A stretch of DNA of 64,000 nt from Mesostigma viride (lineage: Eukaryota; Streptophyta; Mesostigmatophyceae; Mesostigmatales; Mesostigmataceae): contig RPFO01000502.1 in assembly GCA_009746045.1 (NCBI GenBank), positions 124,001-188,000 of the forward strand, written 5' to 3'. How positions within the stretch are numbered: the stretch's first letter is position 1; each line of letters begins with the position of its first letter. The notes beneath the pieces are model-generated. The model ran no database searches and was not told the origin of the DNA. It saw only the letters and a program-made list of their open reading frames with translations. Positions 32,303 through 55,182 of this stretch are shown piece after piece. The position numbers and the translations under genes were made by a program.

Positions 32303-33476
32303 TTAGCTAGGGCCCCGAAAAATGACCAAGACCTGTGAGGGACGTTGGAAGTGGCAGTTGACAGCAACCATCCCGCTATCCCACAAAAAGGCAGAAAACA
32401 AGGAGGTGTTGTCGTTCAGCAGCCATGCCGGCAGGCGCAAAGCGACTCGGCCAGCAGTGCCCACGAGGAGCGTGGCGTTGGCGTCGAGCAGCATAACCAA
32501 GAAGTGGCGGGCCGGGGTGGCCCCCTCAAGGCTATGCAAGTCCTCGAAGAACTTCTGGCGTTCCAACTCAGGTAGACCACTATGGGGTGCGTAACCCACC
32601 CCAACCGTGAGGTGGTGTTTAGACCGCCCCTCAACTGAGGTGAAATATGGCACCATAAGGCGGGGGGTTAGAAACTTCAGCGTGCTGAGGCTGGCAGCTG
32701 CCAGCGGCGAACACAAAAGGCCAACGCCACCTTGGCCTGGCATCCCACTGCCAGCAAAGCAAAAAAGGCCAACCGCCTGCCAGACGATCAGTGAGCACCG
32801 TGCCAGGAGGCACCGTGCGACGATGCTCCTGCACGCCTAGAATAGGCACACGATGTGCAATTAATTAATTAATTAATTAAAACACGTGCTCCCGTTGGGG
32901 AGTCACGGAGCACCGAAGTGCTTTTAATCCCTGTGTGTGCACAACAGGAGAAAGGGCAGAGACCCCCAGTCTCCTTCATGCCAAAGGCATGCCACAGCTG
33001 CATTCGGGCGCGCTAGCTAAACGGACACGCTAACGATCCGGCAAACTGTGGGTGCAATAAGACCCGTGTGAGCGATGTGCAATGCAAAAGGCAACAAGCT
33101 CCTCCACCCGGTAGCTATGGTCGCCATCTGCGAGCAATGTGCGTACGTTGAAAGTTGCGAGGGCCAAGGATGCCTGCTGGCCCAACAGGGGAGAACGGCG
33201 ATGGGAGATGGGGGTGGATGCAACGGAAGATGGGGGTGGGGATGGAACGGAGGGGAGGGAGATGGATGGAATAGTGCTTTTCATCGCATGGAGCTTGTCC
33301 TGCAGGCGAAGGATGCGAGCCTGCCGCCTGCTCTGGGTATTCGGGGGTGATTGCGCAACGCAAAGGCGTAGAAAATCTAGCATGCGTTGTGTATTGCTAA
33401 TCTGACTGCTGACAACTGTCGTTCTAGCCCGAAATACCGGCACCACCATGTGTCTCTGTCGACTAGGTCGATGCAT
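32303..33476 (-). pseudogene. LINE ORF2 apurinic-endonuclease domain, interrupted
   Basis: The N-terminal endonuclease start is LALATFNVRTLLADGDHSYR at about 33190. After the SINE-like insertion the domain continues with LGVQEHRRTV, whose Gln-Glu is the conserved catalytic pair. Then come VGVGYAPHSGLPELERQKFF and HFLVMLLDANATLL, which match the GYAPH and GDxN regions of LINE endonucleases. In the last, LLDAN replaces the usual GDFN. Frame changes accompany the insertion. Confidence 0.7.
32862..33072 (-). mobile_element. SINE-like insertion with (ATTA)n tail
   Basis: It is flanked by an 11-bp target duplication CGATGTGCAAT (32851-32861 and 33073-33083). The minus-strand 3' end is a run of ATTA repeats directly next to the target copy, preceded by a hairpin-forming sequence around ACTCCCCAACGGGAGCACG. 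A related copy with the same 3' structure lies at about 57846-57955. It has no coding capacity. It could be a SINE or the extreme 3' end of an uncharacterised LINE. Confidence 0.7.
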
Positions 33477-33694
33477 GGGGGTGGAACGGGTGGAACTTTT
33501 TAGAGGCTGTCCCCGAAGCCTGTTAGCCGCGAGCCGGCGAGTAGGGTTGTCTACCTACTGGAACCACCAGGAGCAGCACGCTGCTTACGAGACTCCCCAC
33601 GAGACTCTGCACCCGTGGTGTTAATCTCAACACCATCAAAGAATGCTCCAAAGGTGCCATTCTGGAGCAGACGCACCTTCGCGCGCTTACCGGG

Positions 33695-34753
33695 TCAGTG
33701 TCTGCTCCTTCCAGGCCCGCTGGACACCGGGGCTGTTCCACACCGCGCGCTCCTCGCCTTCAATTGGGCAGGCGTGTAGTCCTCGTCGAGGCTGAAGAAG
33801 GTGGTCTTGAGTAGGCGACGTGCTCCCAGCAAAAGTCGTTTATCGTGCATGGATGCCATGTTGACGACGACCAAGCCCAGCGGGCCAGGCAGCCGAATGG
33901 CTCGTTCAATAACAACACGGTTGCTGAGCTGCATCACACCCAGGAACTCCGGGTCACGCAGCTCCTTGGCCAGTGTGCTTGCAGTCTCGTTTGCTTTTGC
34001 GTGTACGCCGACCTGAAAGTTCTTGATGACGATATTGCGTTGTCTCTGTTGCACCACATTCTGCGAGACAGCAGCGGTAGCAGCAGACTTTGCAGCCTGC
34101 TGAACAATGGCGGTCAGGTTCTTGCTGGTAACGTCTGCGAACGAGGTTGGTTTGGTGGGGGCGGCAAGGGCTGTCTTCAGCTCCAGCAACGAGGCCGTCG
34201 TAGCAGCAGACGCCTCCGCCATGGCCTTGATGTCGCCCTGCACAGACGTAAGAGACTGCGTTAGGCTCTGCAAAAGCACAGTAGCATCGTCCGCGGGTGC
34301 TGGCCTGGCGATGGCCGGCGCCGGCAGCTCAGCGAGTTCAGGGCAGCACGAAATATGACATGCAAGTCGGCAATCTTCCAGCGTCCAGTGAGGCCAGGCA
34401 TCCGAAGCAGCCTCCATAACCCGGCCGCTGCGAGGGTTGCGAATCGGTGCGTCGTGTTCATTACGGAGCTTGAGCACGCGTAGCACTGCTGCGTCACTGA
34501 GGGCGAGTAAGGCAGCGATGTCGTCCAGGCTCAAACGCTGTCCTGGCGTGTAGAAGGATGCGGGAATGGTGTCCGGCAAGGAGGATTCAACCGCCATTGG
34601 GGCCGCTTCCGAAGTCTTGGGTCGCTTGTGAGCGTCGTTCTCGGCGGCGACTATGTCGTTTGCAAGTTTGTTTTCGGTAATTTTGGCATCAAGAGATTCG
34701 GCAACAGGAGCTGAAGACGATGCGGGGGCCTCCATATCTACGTTCAATAGCAC
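33695..34753 (-). CDS. LINE ORF1 protein (coiled coil plus RRM-like domain)
   Basis: The 352-residue open frame starts MLLNVDMEAPASSSAPVAES. The middle has a Ala/Thr/Leu-rich heptad region (LLQSLTQSLTSVQGDIKAMA), followed by RQRNIVIKNFQVG, ELRDPEFLGVMQLSNRVVIE and LDEDYTPAQLKAR. That layout of coiled coil, RRM-like fold and a DEDxTPAQ motif is seen in L1-type ORF1 proteins, which trimerise and bind the element RNA. It precedes the endonuclease of ORF2 on the same strand. The frame looks intact; the last residues overlap the start of the ORF2 region. Confidence 0.75.
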   Translation of the reverse strand: MLLNVDMEAPASSSAPVAESLDAKITENKLANDIVAAENDAHKRPKTSEAAPMAVESSLPDTIPASFYTPGQRLSLDDIAALLALSDAAVLRVLKLRNEHDAPIRNPRSGRVMEAASDAWPHWTLEDCRLACHISCCPELAELPAPAIARPAPADDATVLLQSLTQSLTSVQGDIKAMAEASAATTASLLELKTALAAPTKPTSFADVTSKNLTAIVQQAAKSAATAAVSQNVVQQRQRNIVIKNFQVGVHAKANETASTLAKELRDPEFLGVMQLSNRVVIERAIRLPGPLGLVVVNMASMHDKRLLLGARRLLKTTFFSLDEDYTPAQLKARSARCGTAPVSSGPGRSRH

Positions 34754-35116
34754 CTAGACGATGTCGGGGGGCGCAGGCGCACTGACCACGTGCGGGATGC
34801 CGCCATATCGTGCTGAAAAATAGCGATATCTGCTGGGCAGGCAGATGTCGACAGCATGCGAAATCTTGGGCGATGGCTGCCGAAAATTATATCAGCGTGT
34901 TCGTCTTGAGAAGACGATTCTATTGCAACCTACCCGGTGTAATTTCATGACCGGAGGCAAAAGCTATGAGCATTCTCGTATATTGCATTCCGTCACCGTC
35001 ACTATGGTATCCCTCCCAATAACGTCCATGGCTAATCACGGACATGCACCTCATTTTATACCTTCCTCGCACCCAGTCTTATTGATAATGCGATGCAGCA
35101 ATGTTTAGTTAACTCC
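34754..35116. other. Short intergenic stretch
   Basis: This spans the 3' side of the squalene epoxidase gene and the 5' untranslated side of the LINE. I see no ORF of note. Confidence 0.5.
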
Positions 35117-47365
<12,249 letters not shown>

Positions 47366-49371
47366 AACTAACTATGGCAATCAGCACAGGTTGCCAGCTC
47401 CAGTAGGCATTCAGCGTCCTGAGGCTGGCTGGTCGGCACTGGCGCAGGATAACGGCTATACCCTGGCTAACCTAGCACGAAACCTGCCAACCACGCGACC
47501 TCCACGAAAGTGAACTGCCCTGAGCAACGGGTATCCCCGAAAATGGTACAGCCAACAGCCAGCACGCGCCTCGCACGCTCAACGGCAAATGTAGGCCGAG
47601 GTATGGCGTATTACGGTCGTTTTCAACGCCCACTAAGCTCACAGACACTTCGCGTCTCGCGATTACATACTAAATTGGATGTTGGCGCGCGATTAAGATG
47701 ACGTGGGCCAATGCTAGCGAACACGGAAGCAAGGCGCCCGTCGCGTCCTGCGGCAACGTGCGAATCTGCTTGTGGGTGGAGACAGCCTGTGGCACTTGCG
47801 TGGCCACATGACGTAGAGCGGACGGTGACAACTAATGAGGTTGAGTACGGCAAACGATGGATGCCCCGCGTGGAAAGCCCAGAATCAGACACCTGATACG
47901 GCGGGAGGTGCCCACACTGCCAGGTGGCGGGTAGTAGACAGGGATTTCTTATTCCGGCGCCCAATGGCCTCCAGGACAGGCGCGCCGCGCCAGACTCGCC
48001 CGCGTTTGGGCTTTGGGCGTCTTGGAATTTGGCTTTGGGCGCATGGGGGGTGTCCGAAACAAAAATATCAGACACATACGCTGAAATTTTCCAAAAGTTG
48101 GCCCTTGGACCCTACCTACCTACCTACCTACCTACCTACCTGTAGCACGTAGGCGCTATACCTAGCAAAACCCTGAGGTCCCAAGGGTTATAGGGGTCGA
48201 CCTAGGGAGCAAAATGATCAGCTCCGCGAGCTCTACCGTTTGAGCATATTGGTGTATGGGAAAATTCCGGTTTTCTAAAATGGGTGATTGGCCGGCGCGA
48301 CGCGATACTGGCACGGCACGGCGCTGGATAGCCGAAGCCTTGTAGTGGTGGCAGACGGCAGCATACTTCCGTGCCTAGGGGCAGCACCATCTTGCGGGCA
48401 CCCCCCCCCCTCTATGGTACCTGCCAAAAATTTGACTGCAGATTTGGGTTCAGCTCGCCAAGTGCTATCAGTTTGTCCGTCAAACCGTTTCAAAATTCCG
48501 ACCATACAGGGAGCTAGCAGAAATCCAAGTGTTTTGTTGTAAAAAACCCATATCGGCCCGGCACCCTACCTACCTACCCTTTAAGTTAACGGTTTTTGAG
48601 GCTCTGTAACTTCTAACCTAGAGACCCCCGGCCCCTGGGGTTGCGACCAGTGGCAAACATGCTTGTTTTCGCGAGATCTACTCGAATCCAGCGTCGTGTA
48701 AATTTTCTTGTTTTTGGACACCCCCCCTGTTGGGCGTCTTGGAAGTTGGCTTTGGGCGTCTGCTCTTTTGGCAGATTTCTACACTACACTGGTACTACGT
48801 CAAAAAAAGCACAGACTGGTGCGGCGTAACATTTTTAAACTTGGTAAAATTACCGCCGCACAGCCAGCCAGAACTGGACAAGGTGATGGCCGCAAGTAGT
48901 CGTTGCTGGGCTATCGTATTTGTAGCATGGGGCGTATCACCAATCTATGGTTAGCATGATGGGGAGGATTCCTAACCTTCATTATGTGGGTTAAGTAGGG
49001 GTGCTCATAGTGCCCGGTTTCCCTCGCTTCCTTGTAAACCAGGCTCTACGTCAAGATCACAGACGACCGGGTAAGTAGTTGTTCCAGTCTGTTCTAGTTT
49101 GTATGACGCCTGCTATTAGGCGTTCTTGTTATTGTCGTTCATCATCGCCGTGACCGTCGTGGCCAGCAGCGTGCTTTTTTTACATACCGGATGGTGTCGA
49201 CTTGTTTATTGATAGCGCATTGGTGAATATCGCTGCATGGAGGAATATCGGCTACAACCCGCGGGAAAGTGCTGGCTCCAATGTTCTTTTTGTATGCAGG
49301 ATGACGGCACTGCCAAGCCGGAGACGAATATGACGCTCGTTATAATGCCAGTCATTCAGACCGACTGCGCG
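47366..49371. other. Upstream region of SQE, no gene recognised
   Basis: This 2-kb stretch should contain the SQE promoter, but I see no clear motif. It holds a CTAC microsatellite (48112-48141, smaller one at about 48565). A diverged duplication around TTGGGCGTCTTGGAA-TTGG occurs at about 48007 and 48729. Small ORFs here look accidental. Confidence 0.5.
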
Positions 49372-50050
49372 ACTGGTTGTGGGATACACGTTCCTGGTTG
49401 TGGGAAACACGTTCCTGGTTGTGGGATACACGTTCCTGGTTGTGGGATGCACGTTCCTGGTTGTAGGATACTTGTTCCTGGTTGTGGGATACTTGTTCCT
49501 GGTTGTGGGATACCTGTTCCTGGTTGTGGGATAGTCGTTCCTGGTTGTGGGATACTTGTTCCTGGTTGTGGGAAACACGTTCCTGGTTGTGGGATACACG
49601 TTCCTGGTTGTGGGATACACGTTCCTGGTTGTAGGATACTTGTTCCTGGTTGTGGGATACTTGTTCCTGGTTGTGGGATACACGTTCCTGGTTGTGGGAT
49701 ACTTGTTCCTGGTTGTGGGAAACACGTTCCTGGTTGTGGGAAACACGTTCCTGGTTGTGGGATAGTCGTTCCTGGTTGTGGGATACTTGTTCCTGGTTGT
49801 GGGATACACGTTCCTGGTTGTGGGATACAGGTTCCTGGTTGTGGGAAACACGTTCCTGGTTGTGGGATACACGTTCCTGGTTGTGGGAAACACGTTCCTG
49901 GTTGTGGGAAACACGTTCCTGGTTGTGGGAAACACGTTCCTGGTTGTGGGAAACACGTTCCTGGTTGTGGGAAACACGTTCCTGGTTGTGGGAAACACGT
50001 TCCTGGTTGTGGGATACACGTTCCTGGTTGTGGGATAGTCGAGCCTAGTT
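49372..50050. repeat. 21-bp minisatellite, open in several frames
   Basis: About 32 copies of a unit of the form GTTCCTGGTTGTGGGATACA with C or variant letters at two positions. Because 21 is divisible by three, frames on both strands stay open. One plus-strand frame (from 49237) reads as a heptapeptide repeat GCGIHVP/GCGKHVP. Expression is unlikely; there is no supporting context. Confidence 0.93.
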
Positions 50051-50082
50051 GTGGGATGTGTTCCTGGTCCAAATATAAAGGG

Positions 50083-50475
50083 GCACGGGAATTAGCGATA
50101 GCAGAGGGGGCTCGGGAATAACGTTAGCAGAGGGGCACGGGCACTAACGTTAGTGAAGGGGCACGGGCACTAACGTTAGCAGAGGGGGCTGGGCACTAAC
50201 GTTAGTAAAGGGGCACGGGCACTAACGTTAGCAGAGGGGGCTGGGCACTAACGTTAGTAAAGGGGCACAGGCACTAACATTAGCAGAGGGGGCTGGGCAC
50301 TAACGTTAGTAAAGGGGCACGGGCACTAACGATAGCAGAGGGGGTGTGGGAATTAAAGTTTATTAGCATAGGGGGGAAATAATTATAGTAGAGGGGGGGG
50401 GCACTAACGTTAGCAGAGGGGCACGAGCACTAACGTTAGTAAAGGGGCGCGGGCACTAACGTTAGCAGAGGGGGT
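50083..50475. repeat. About 28-bp minisatellite
   Basis: Alternating units of the form GGGGCACGGGCACTAACGTT followed by AGCAGA or AGTAAA, about 14 copies, directly abut the LTR of the chromovirus. Confidence 0.88.
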
Positions 50476-50490
50476 TGACACTATACGTAC

Positions 50491-51073
50491 AGTTACGTCC
50501 CAGCCCAGACACACCTAGCCTGAGCTACGTAGCGAAAGACCCTTCTTGCCGGAATTAGGAATAATTCAAGGTAGCCTAAAGTAGGTTGCGCTTCACGACG
50601 TGAGTCGTGAGATGTCTGGCATCACGGCTTGATGCCAAGCTAATTAGTACACACTCATAATGGCTAGCAACACCAAATACAAATGGATAATTGCCCCGGG
50701 CTCAATGTGTAGGCGTATTCGCACTTATCATTCATCAAACCAAGAGGACGAGACTCTCGTCCTCGGACCAATTTAACCTAGGTTGATTGCGGCGCAGATA
50801 CACGCCAATTTCCCTGGAACAATCCAAGCCAATCATTCCACGTAGGATCCGGGCCGACATCGACCCTCAACTACAGGATCCACGCCTAGAACTACGGACA
50901 GACTCAGAACGGGCGCGGCGCCACAGCACCGGCCCCTAAAAGGACAACCTAGGACCAAAATAACTAGTCCAATTCACACAATAGCCAATGTCCATAAAAC
51001 TCAGTACAACGGCCACAAGGCCTTAGTAATTTATTCCATTGTTACGTCCGACCTAAAGGGCCGGGACGTAACA
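50491..51073 (-). repeat. 3' LTR of the chromovirus
   Basis: On the minus strand the LTR starts TGTTACGTCC directly after a purine tract (GGGGGGAGGAG). It ends near an inverted GGACGTAAC at about 50491, for about 583 bp. Its first 33 bp form a hairpin with arms TGTTACGTCC/GGACGTAACA. The exact outer end is uncertain because the terminal CA is not clear. Confidence 0.7.
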
Positions 51074-51291
51074 CTCCTCCCCCCCACGGGGGTCGGTAGT
51101 CCCTACCGTACAAAGATAGAATAGGATCACAAAACAAGACTACTATAAGAGTACTATGTCCCGACCTCGGTTCACCACAGGTCAGTAATACCAGTTCCTC
51201 TAGAGGTTGATACACAAGCCCAACCCTGACGTAGTAGCCAAAACTCTGGGGATTGGACTCCGCTATCCATCCCGAAACTGAACTATTTACT

Positions 51292-53886
51292 CTAGCGTCC
51301 GCCGCTAGTAGTCCGCCGCTGCTGCTGGGCCTCAAGGAGAGCCCGTCGCCCCACGGGGGTCATAATATGGGTCATCGCCCCTGGATGCGCACATAAGTCC
51401 ACCTCGAAGGCGATCTGATATGGGGACGTCTTCTGCCGACCCAACCTGGACAGCTCCACCCACGTGCCCCGGGGCCACATGGTCAGGAACCCAGCGAGAT
51501 ACTGGGGGTGGGTAAAGAGAAGGGTCAGTGCCGACCAATCCGCCACCCCACAGCGGTGATCACGAACAAACTTCACCCCCATCATGAAAACCTCGGTGCG
51601 CACGTGATCCTCAAGGATGGTCGCCCTGGGGGCCCCTACAATGTCCGGCACTACCCGTTCCAGAAAGGCACGCCCTTCCGCCGGGGCCACCTTGGGCGGC
51701 GTAACCACGTGCCCCACTCCATCCACCTGATATTTCCAATCCCACCAAAAACCTCGGTACCGAACCGCACCGTGTGGCCCACCGTCCGGGGAAAACGAAG
51801 GTCGTCGGGTTGCGGCAAGGGCAGCGGCGCCTGTGGGAAGAAGGTGATTTCTAATTGTTCCCAGTAAGCACCACGGTCAACCGCGCACCAAGGACCCGCT
51901 TGAAAAACCAAAGGGGCGGGCAGGTGCATGCCGGGAGGGACCGAGACAAAGGTCCCTCGAACACCACACACAACTTCTCCGTTCGAGGCCCCGGCCCACC
52001 ATGTCTTACGGTCCTCCCGGAATTGTCCGTATGAAGTCCCCCATCGACCACTCCTCGTGTGAGGCTGCCCGGGAAGCGGCCTCGTAGCCTACTGAGGTGG
52101 CGACTGAGTGATCGCCCTGGCGCCCGAGCTGGTCCAGCATCCGCTGTATGAGACCCTGCCCTGATTGCACCGCTGCCACGAGCGTCTCAATGGTAACCAC
52201 GGGTTCCGCCGGCACCATGACACCCGTCACGCTGGGACCCTCCGCGGCATTCCGTACGGTAGGTAAGCACGGTCCCTCCGCGGGAAGGTGCGAGTGTCGA
52301 TCCGAGGTGGTGGGTCTGCTGGGTCCCTCCGCAGGACGTGACATCGACGATTCGGCCTGGGCAGGCCGGGGACGTGGCTCCAAGGAGACCAAGAAGTTAG
52401 GCTCCGGTGGAACCTCTTCCGCTCGGGAGCGGGCTCCAGGGAGACATGGAAGGTAGGCTCTCCTTGGCCCGCATCGGCGGGGTGCCAGCGGGAACCTCAT
52501 CAACCGGCTCCTCTCTAGCCGGCCGTTCGTCCTGGCCACCGCGGTCTCTGTCGTATCCGTTCGCCGTCGCCGGTTCTCTCGCTCTCGCTCCAACTCCACC
52601 GCGACCCCCACGTGCGCTCCCATTGCCGATCCTCTGGTCGGCGAGGTGGTGGTGACGCTTGGCGAGCGGGGCGTACATCGGTCCCGGAGTCCGAGCGGGA
52701 ACGCGAGCGGGTGGGCGGTGATGGCGAGCGACGACGTGCCGGCCACTCCGGGGCCCGTCGAGGGGCGGTTTGACTGCCCCCACCCCATCCGGTAGCCCTC
52801 GGAAGCTAGACTCCGCGTCTCGCGTCCTGAAGGTCGCCCCCAGCCCGTCGCCGGCGGAGGCGCCTCATAACGAGGCACAGGACGGCTTCTTCCGCCGCTC
52901 CCCTGGGAGCCCCGAGAGGACTGATCCCGCGGAGGGGAACGAGAAGGAGGGCGTGGAGGATGGTCGTCGGAACCGGAGTCATACCCCTCACTCCCATCGT
53001 CCTGGTCCTCATCATCCATAGCCACGATGCGATCCAGCGCCTGCCGTAACGAATACTGCCCTTCTCGCAGACATTTTTCACCCCGTAGCGCCCCCTCTGG
53101 CGGAAGGTACCGGGGAAAGTGGTATTCCAGCAGCTTCCGCACTGGGGGTGGAAGTAAGAGGAGAAGGAGCCGTGGGAATGCCATACCCGCTTCCAGCGTG
53201 TTCATGCACTCGTGACAGGAGCACTCCCGCTCATGTGTTTCCCACTCGGTCCCGACCACCACGCCGTTGCGTGCAGCAGTGCGGGTCTCGACCCGGAACC
53301 TCACGTTGCGCCACACGAACCCTCGAAAAGCCTCCATCTGCACAGGGCCGACCCGCGCCATAATAGAATCAGCGCGGAGGTCCGACGGCATCTGATTACG
53401 GCGACGCCGTCGTCGTTCCAACAGGGCTTCCCCCTCCCGACCGTAGTCACGCAAGAACACCCGGGGATTGAACGTCTCCTCGTTCAGCTCCTTTACCAGT
53501 TGCAACGTACGCGTGTCCGGTGCTCCGGGCCTTGCATGACGATGTTTCTTGCCGGCGCTCGCGACTAGATGAGGGCCCCGTCTGTCCGCCACCCTCTCTC
53601 GAGCCCCCGGCCCCTGGTGCACCCTTCGGACCGCAGGCTCTCCACGAGCTATCTGCGTCCTCGCCCCCACTTCCGGTTCTGGGACCTCAGGGTCGTCGGG
53701 TATATCCATGTCGACCAAATCTCCCTCACTGGACTCCCCATCTGCATCCCGGAATCCTGCGTCGGCAGCCTCCACGGCGCCGACGGAAGTCTGGCCCTCT
53801 GGGAAGCGCCTCCGCGGCGTCCCCCTGCACAGCCCACACACAAGATGCCAGGGCGTTAGTCGGCGTGTACCTAATACCTGGCTCAC
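51292..53886 (-). pseudogene. Additional ORFs between integrase and LTR of the chromovirus
   Basis: A 626-codon minus-strand frame (52006-53886) and shorter ones (51651-51971 and 51292-51726) occupy the space between the chromodomain and the LTR, where most chromoviruses carry little. The long one is Arg/Pro/Ser-rich and has a Cys-pair segment ECSCHECMNTLEAGMAFPR and an acidic patch DDEDQDDGSEGYDSGSDD. No known capsid, envelope or protease motif was recognised. The region appears to be broken in a couple of places. Confidence 0.55.
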
Positions 53887-53924
53887 GCACTACCCTCACC
53901 CTACACCCTACCGGATGTGGTCTG

Positions 53925-55174
53925 CTAACGCAACTGGTGCGTCTCCCTGTATGCTTCTAGTAAGCGGGCGCACCCCGCTAACTCGGTAGCGGTGCGCCAG
54001 GAGTCCTCAGACTCGTGTTGAGCGAATCGCCATCGCACCCGATATTGTCGCTGGACCCCTCGTCCCCGTTTGACATCCCGGTGACCCACGATTGCGGCCA
54101 CCTCGTCCTCCTGTTCCCCCGTGTCCGGATTGAATTCCAGTGGGGCTGGGGGATTGACCCTGCCCTGGATGGTATTCTGGTGATACAACTTGAGCTGGTC
54201 ACGGTGGAAACGGTTGGACGTGAGGTTCCAGGACACTGGTATGTCCACCTGGAACATGACATCATCGAACTTGGTGAGGACCTTGTAGGGTCCCAGGAAC
54301 ATGGGTCGGAGCTTAGTCTTCAGCTCCTTCTCCACCTTGTGCGAAAATCGCCCGATCTGCGGGCCCTCCACCAGGACCCAATCGCCCACCTCGATGGACG
54401 GCGTCCGGTGATCCCGCTTGCCGGCTGTCCTCTCCAGATACCGCGCTGCCGCTGCACGATAGCCCTGAACCGCGCTGTTATGCGCCTGGTGCATCCGCTG
54501 CAGCAACCGCTCAACCCCCTGCAGGGTATCCAGCTTGACCTGATCCTCTCCAAGTTCGTGGCTCCCAAGCAAGTCGAGCGGTGTGAGGGGGTGTCGGCCG
54601 GAGTTGAGGAAAAAGGGGGTAAACCCATGGGCGGCCTGGGGGGCATTGTTCAGGGAAAACTCCACCAAGCCCAGAAGTTCTTCCCAATTGCTGCCCACCG
54701 TGTCGGTGTAGTGTCGCATGGTCTCTTGCACCGTGCGGTTCAACCGCTCCACCAGGTGCGACGACGAGCTGTGGTAGGCCGTGCCCAGCGACACCTTGGT
54801 GCCCAGTTGCTCGAAAAACTCCTGCCAGAATTTGGCCGTGAAGAGCTTGTCGCGGTCAGAGATGAACTGCCGGCTGAGCCCGTGAAACCGAAACACGTGC
54901 GTCAGGTATATCTTGGCGCACTCCTCCGCTGTGAGGTCGACCGGACACGGAGCCAGGTGACACATGCGCGTCAGGCGGTCCACGAACACCAAGACCATGC
55001 TGTTGCCGTTCTTCGTCTTCTTAAACGGGCCGATGAAGTCCATCATGATAGAATCCCAAGGACCCATAGGATCCGGCAGCGTCTTGGGGACGGCCTGAGA
55101 GCCCGTGTTCCTGGACTTCATGATCTGACACGAGGGGCACTGGCGCACATACGTCTCGATATACTCCTTCATCC
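53925..55174 (-). pseudogene. Chromovirus integrase core, C-terminal domain and chromodomain
   Basis: The segment shows the Cys pair QCPSCQIMKS, catalytic-core stretches such as DFIGPFKKTKNGN and HLVERLNRTVQETMRHYTDT, and the GPYKVL integrase C-terminal motif. It ends with a chromodomain (VRWRFAQHESEDSWRTATEL). The chromodomain places it in the chromovirus branch of Ty3/gypsy. The N-terminal zinc-binding part lies on the far side of two insertions, so the gene is inactive. Confidence 0.88.
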
Positions 55175-55182
55175 CTGGCCAG

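Larger units (their letters stand above)
31607..34753 (-). mobile_element. L1-like LINE with ORF1 and partial ORF2
   Basis: On the minus strand the order is ORF1 (33695-34753), then an apurinic-endonuclease region (about 33476 to 32303), then a linker region (32174 to about 31620). The reverse-transcriptase domain is absent, because the sequence ends at the PAT-like element boundary at 31606. The endonuclease region is split by a SINE-like insertion at 32862-33072. The copy is therefore dead, with one insertion, a missing 3' half and frame changes in ORF2. Confidence 0.75.
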
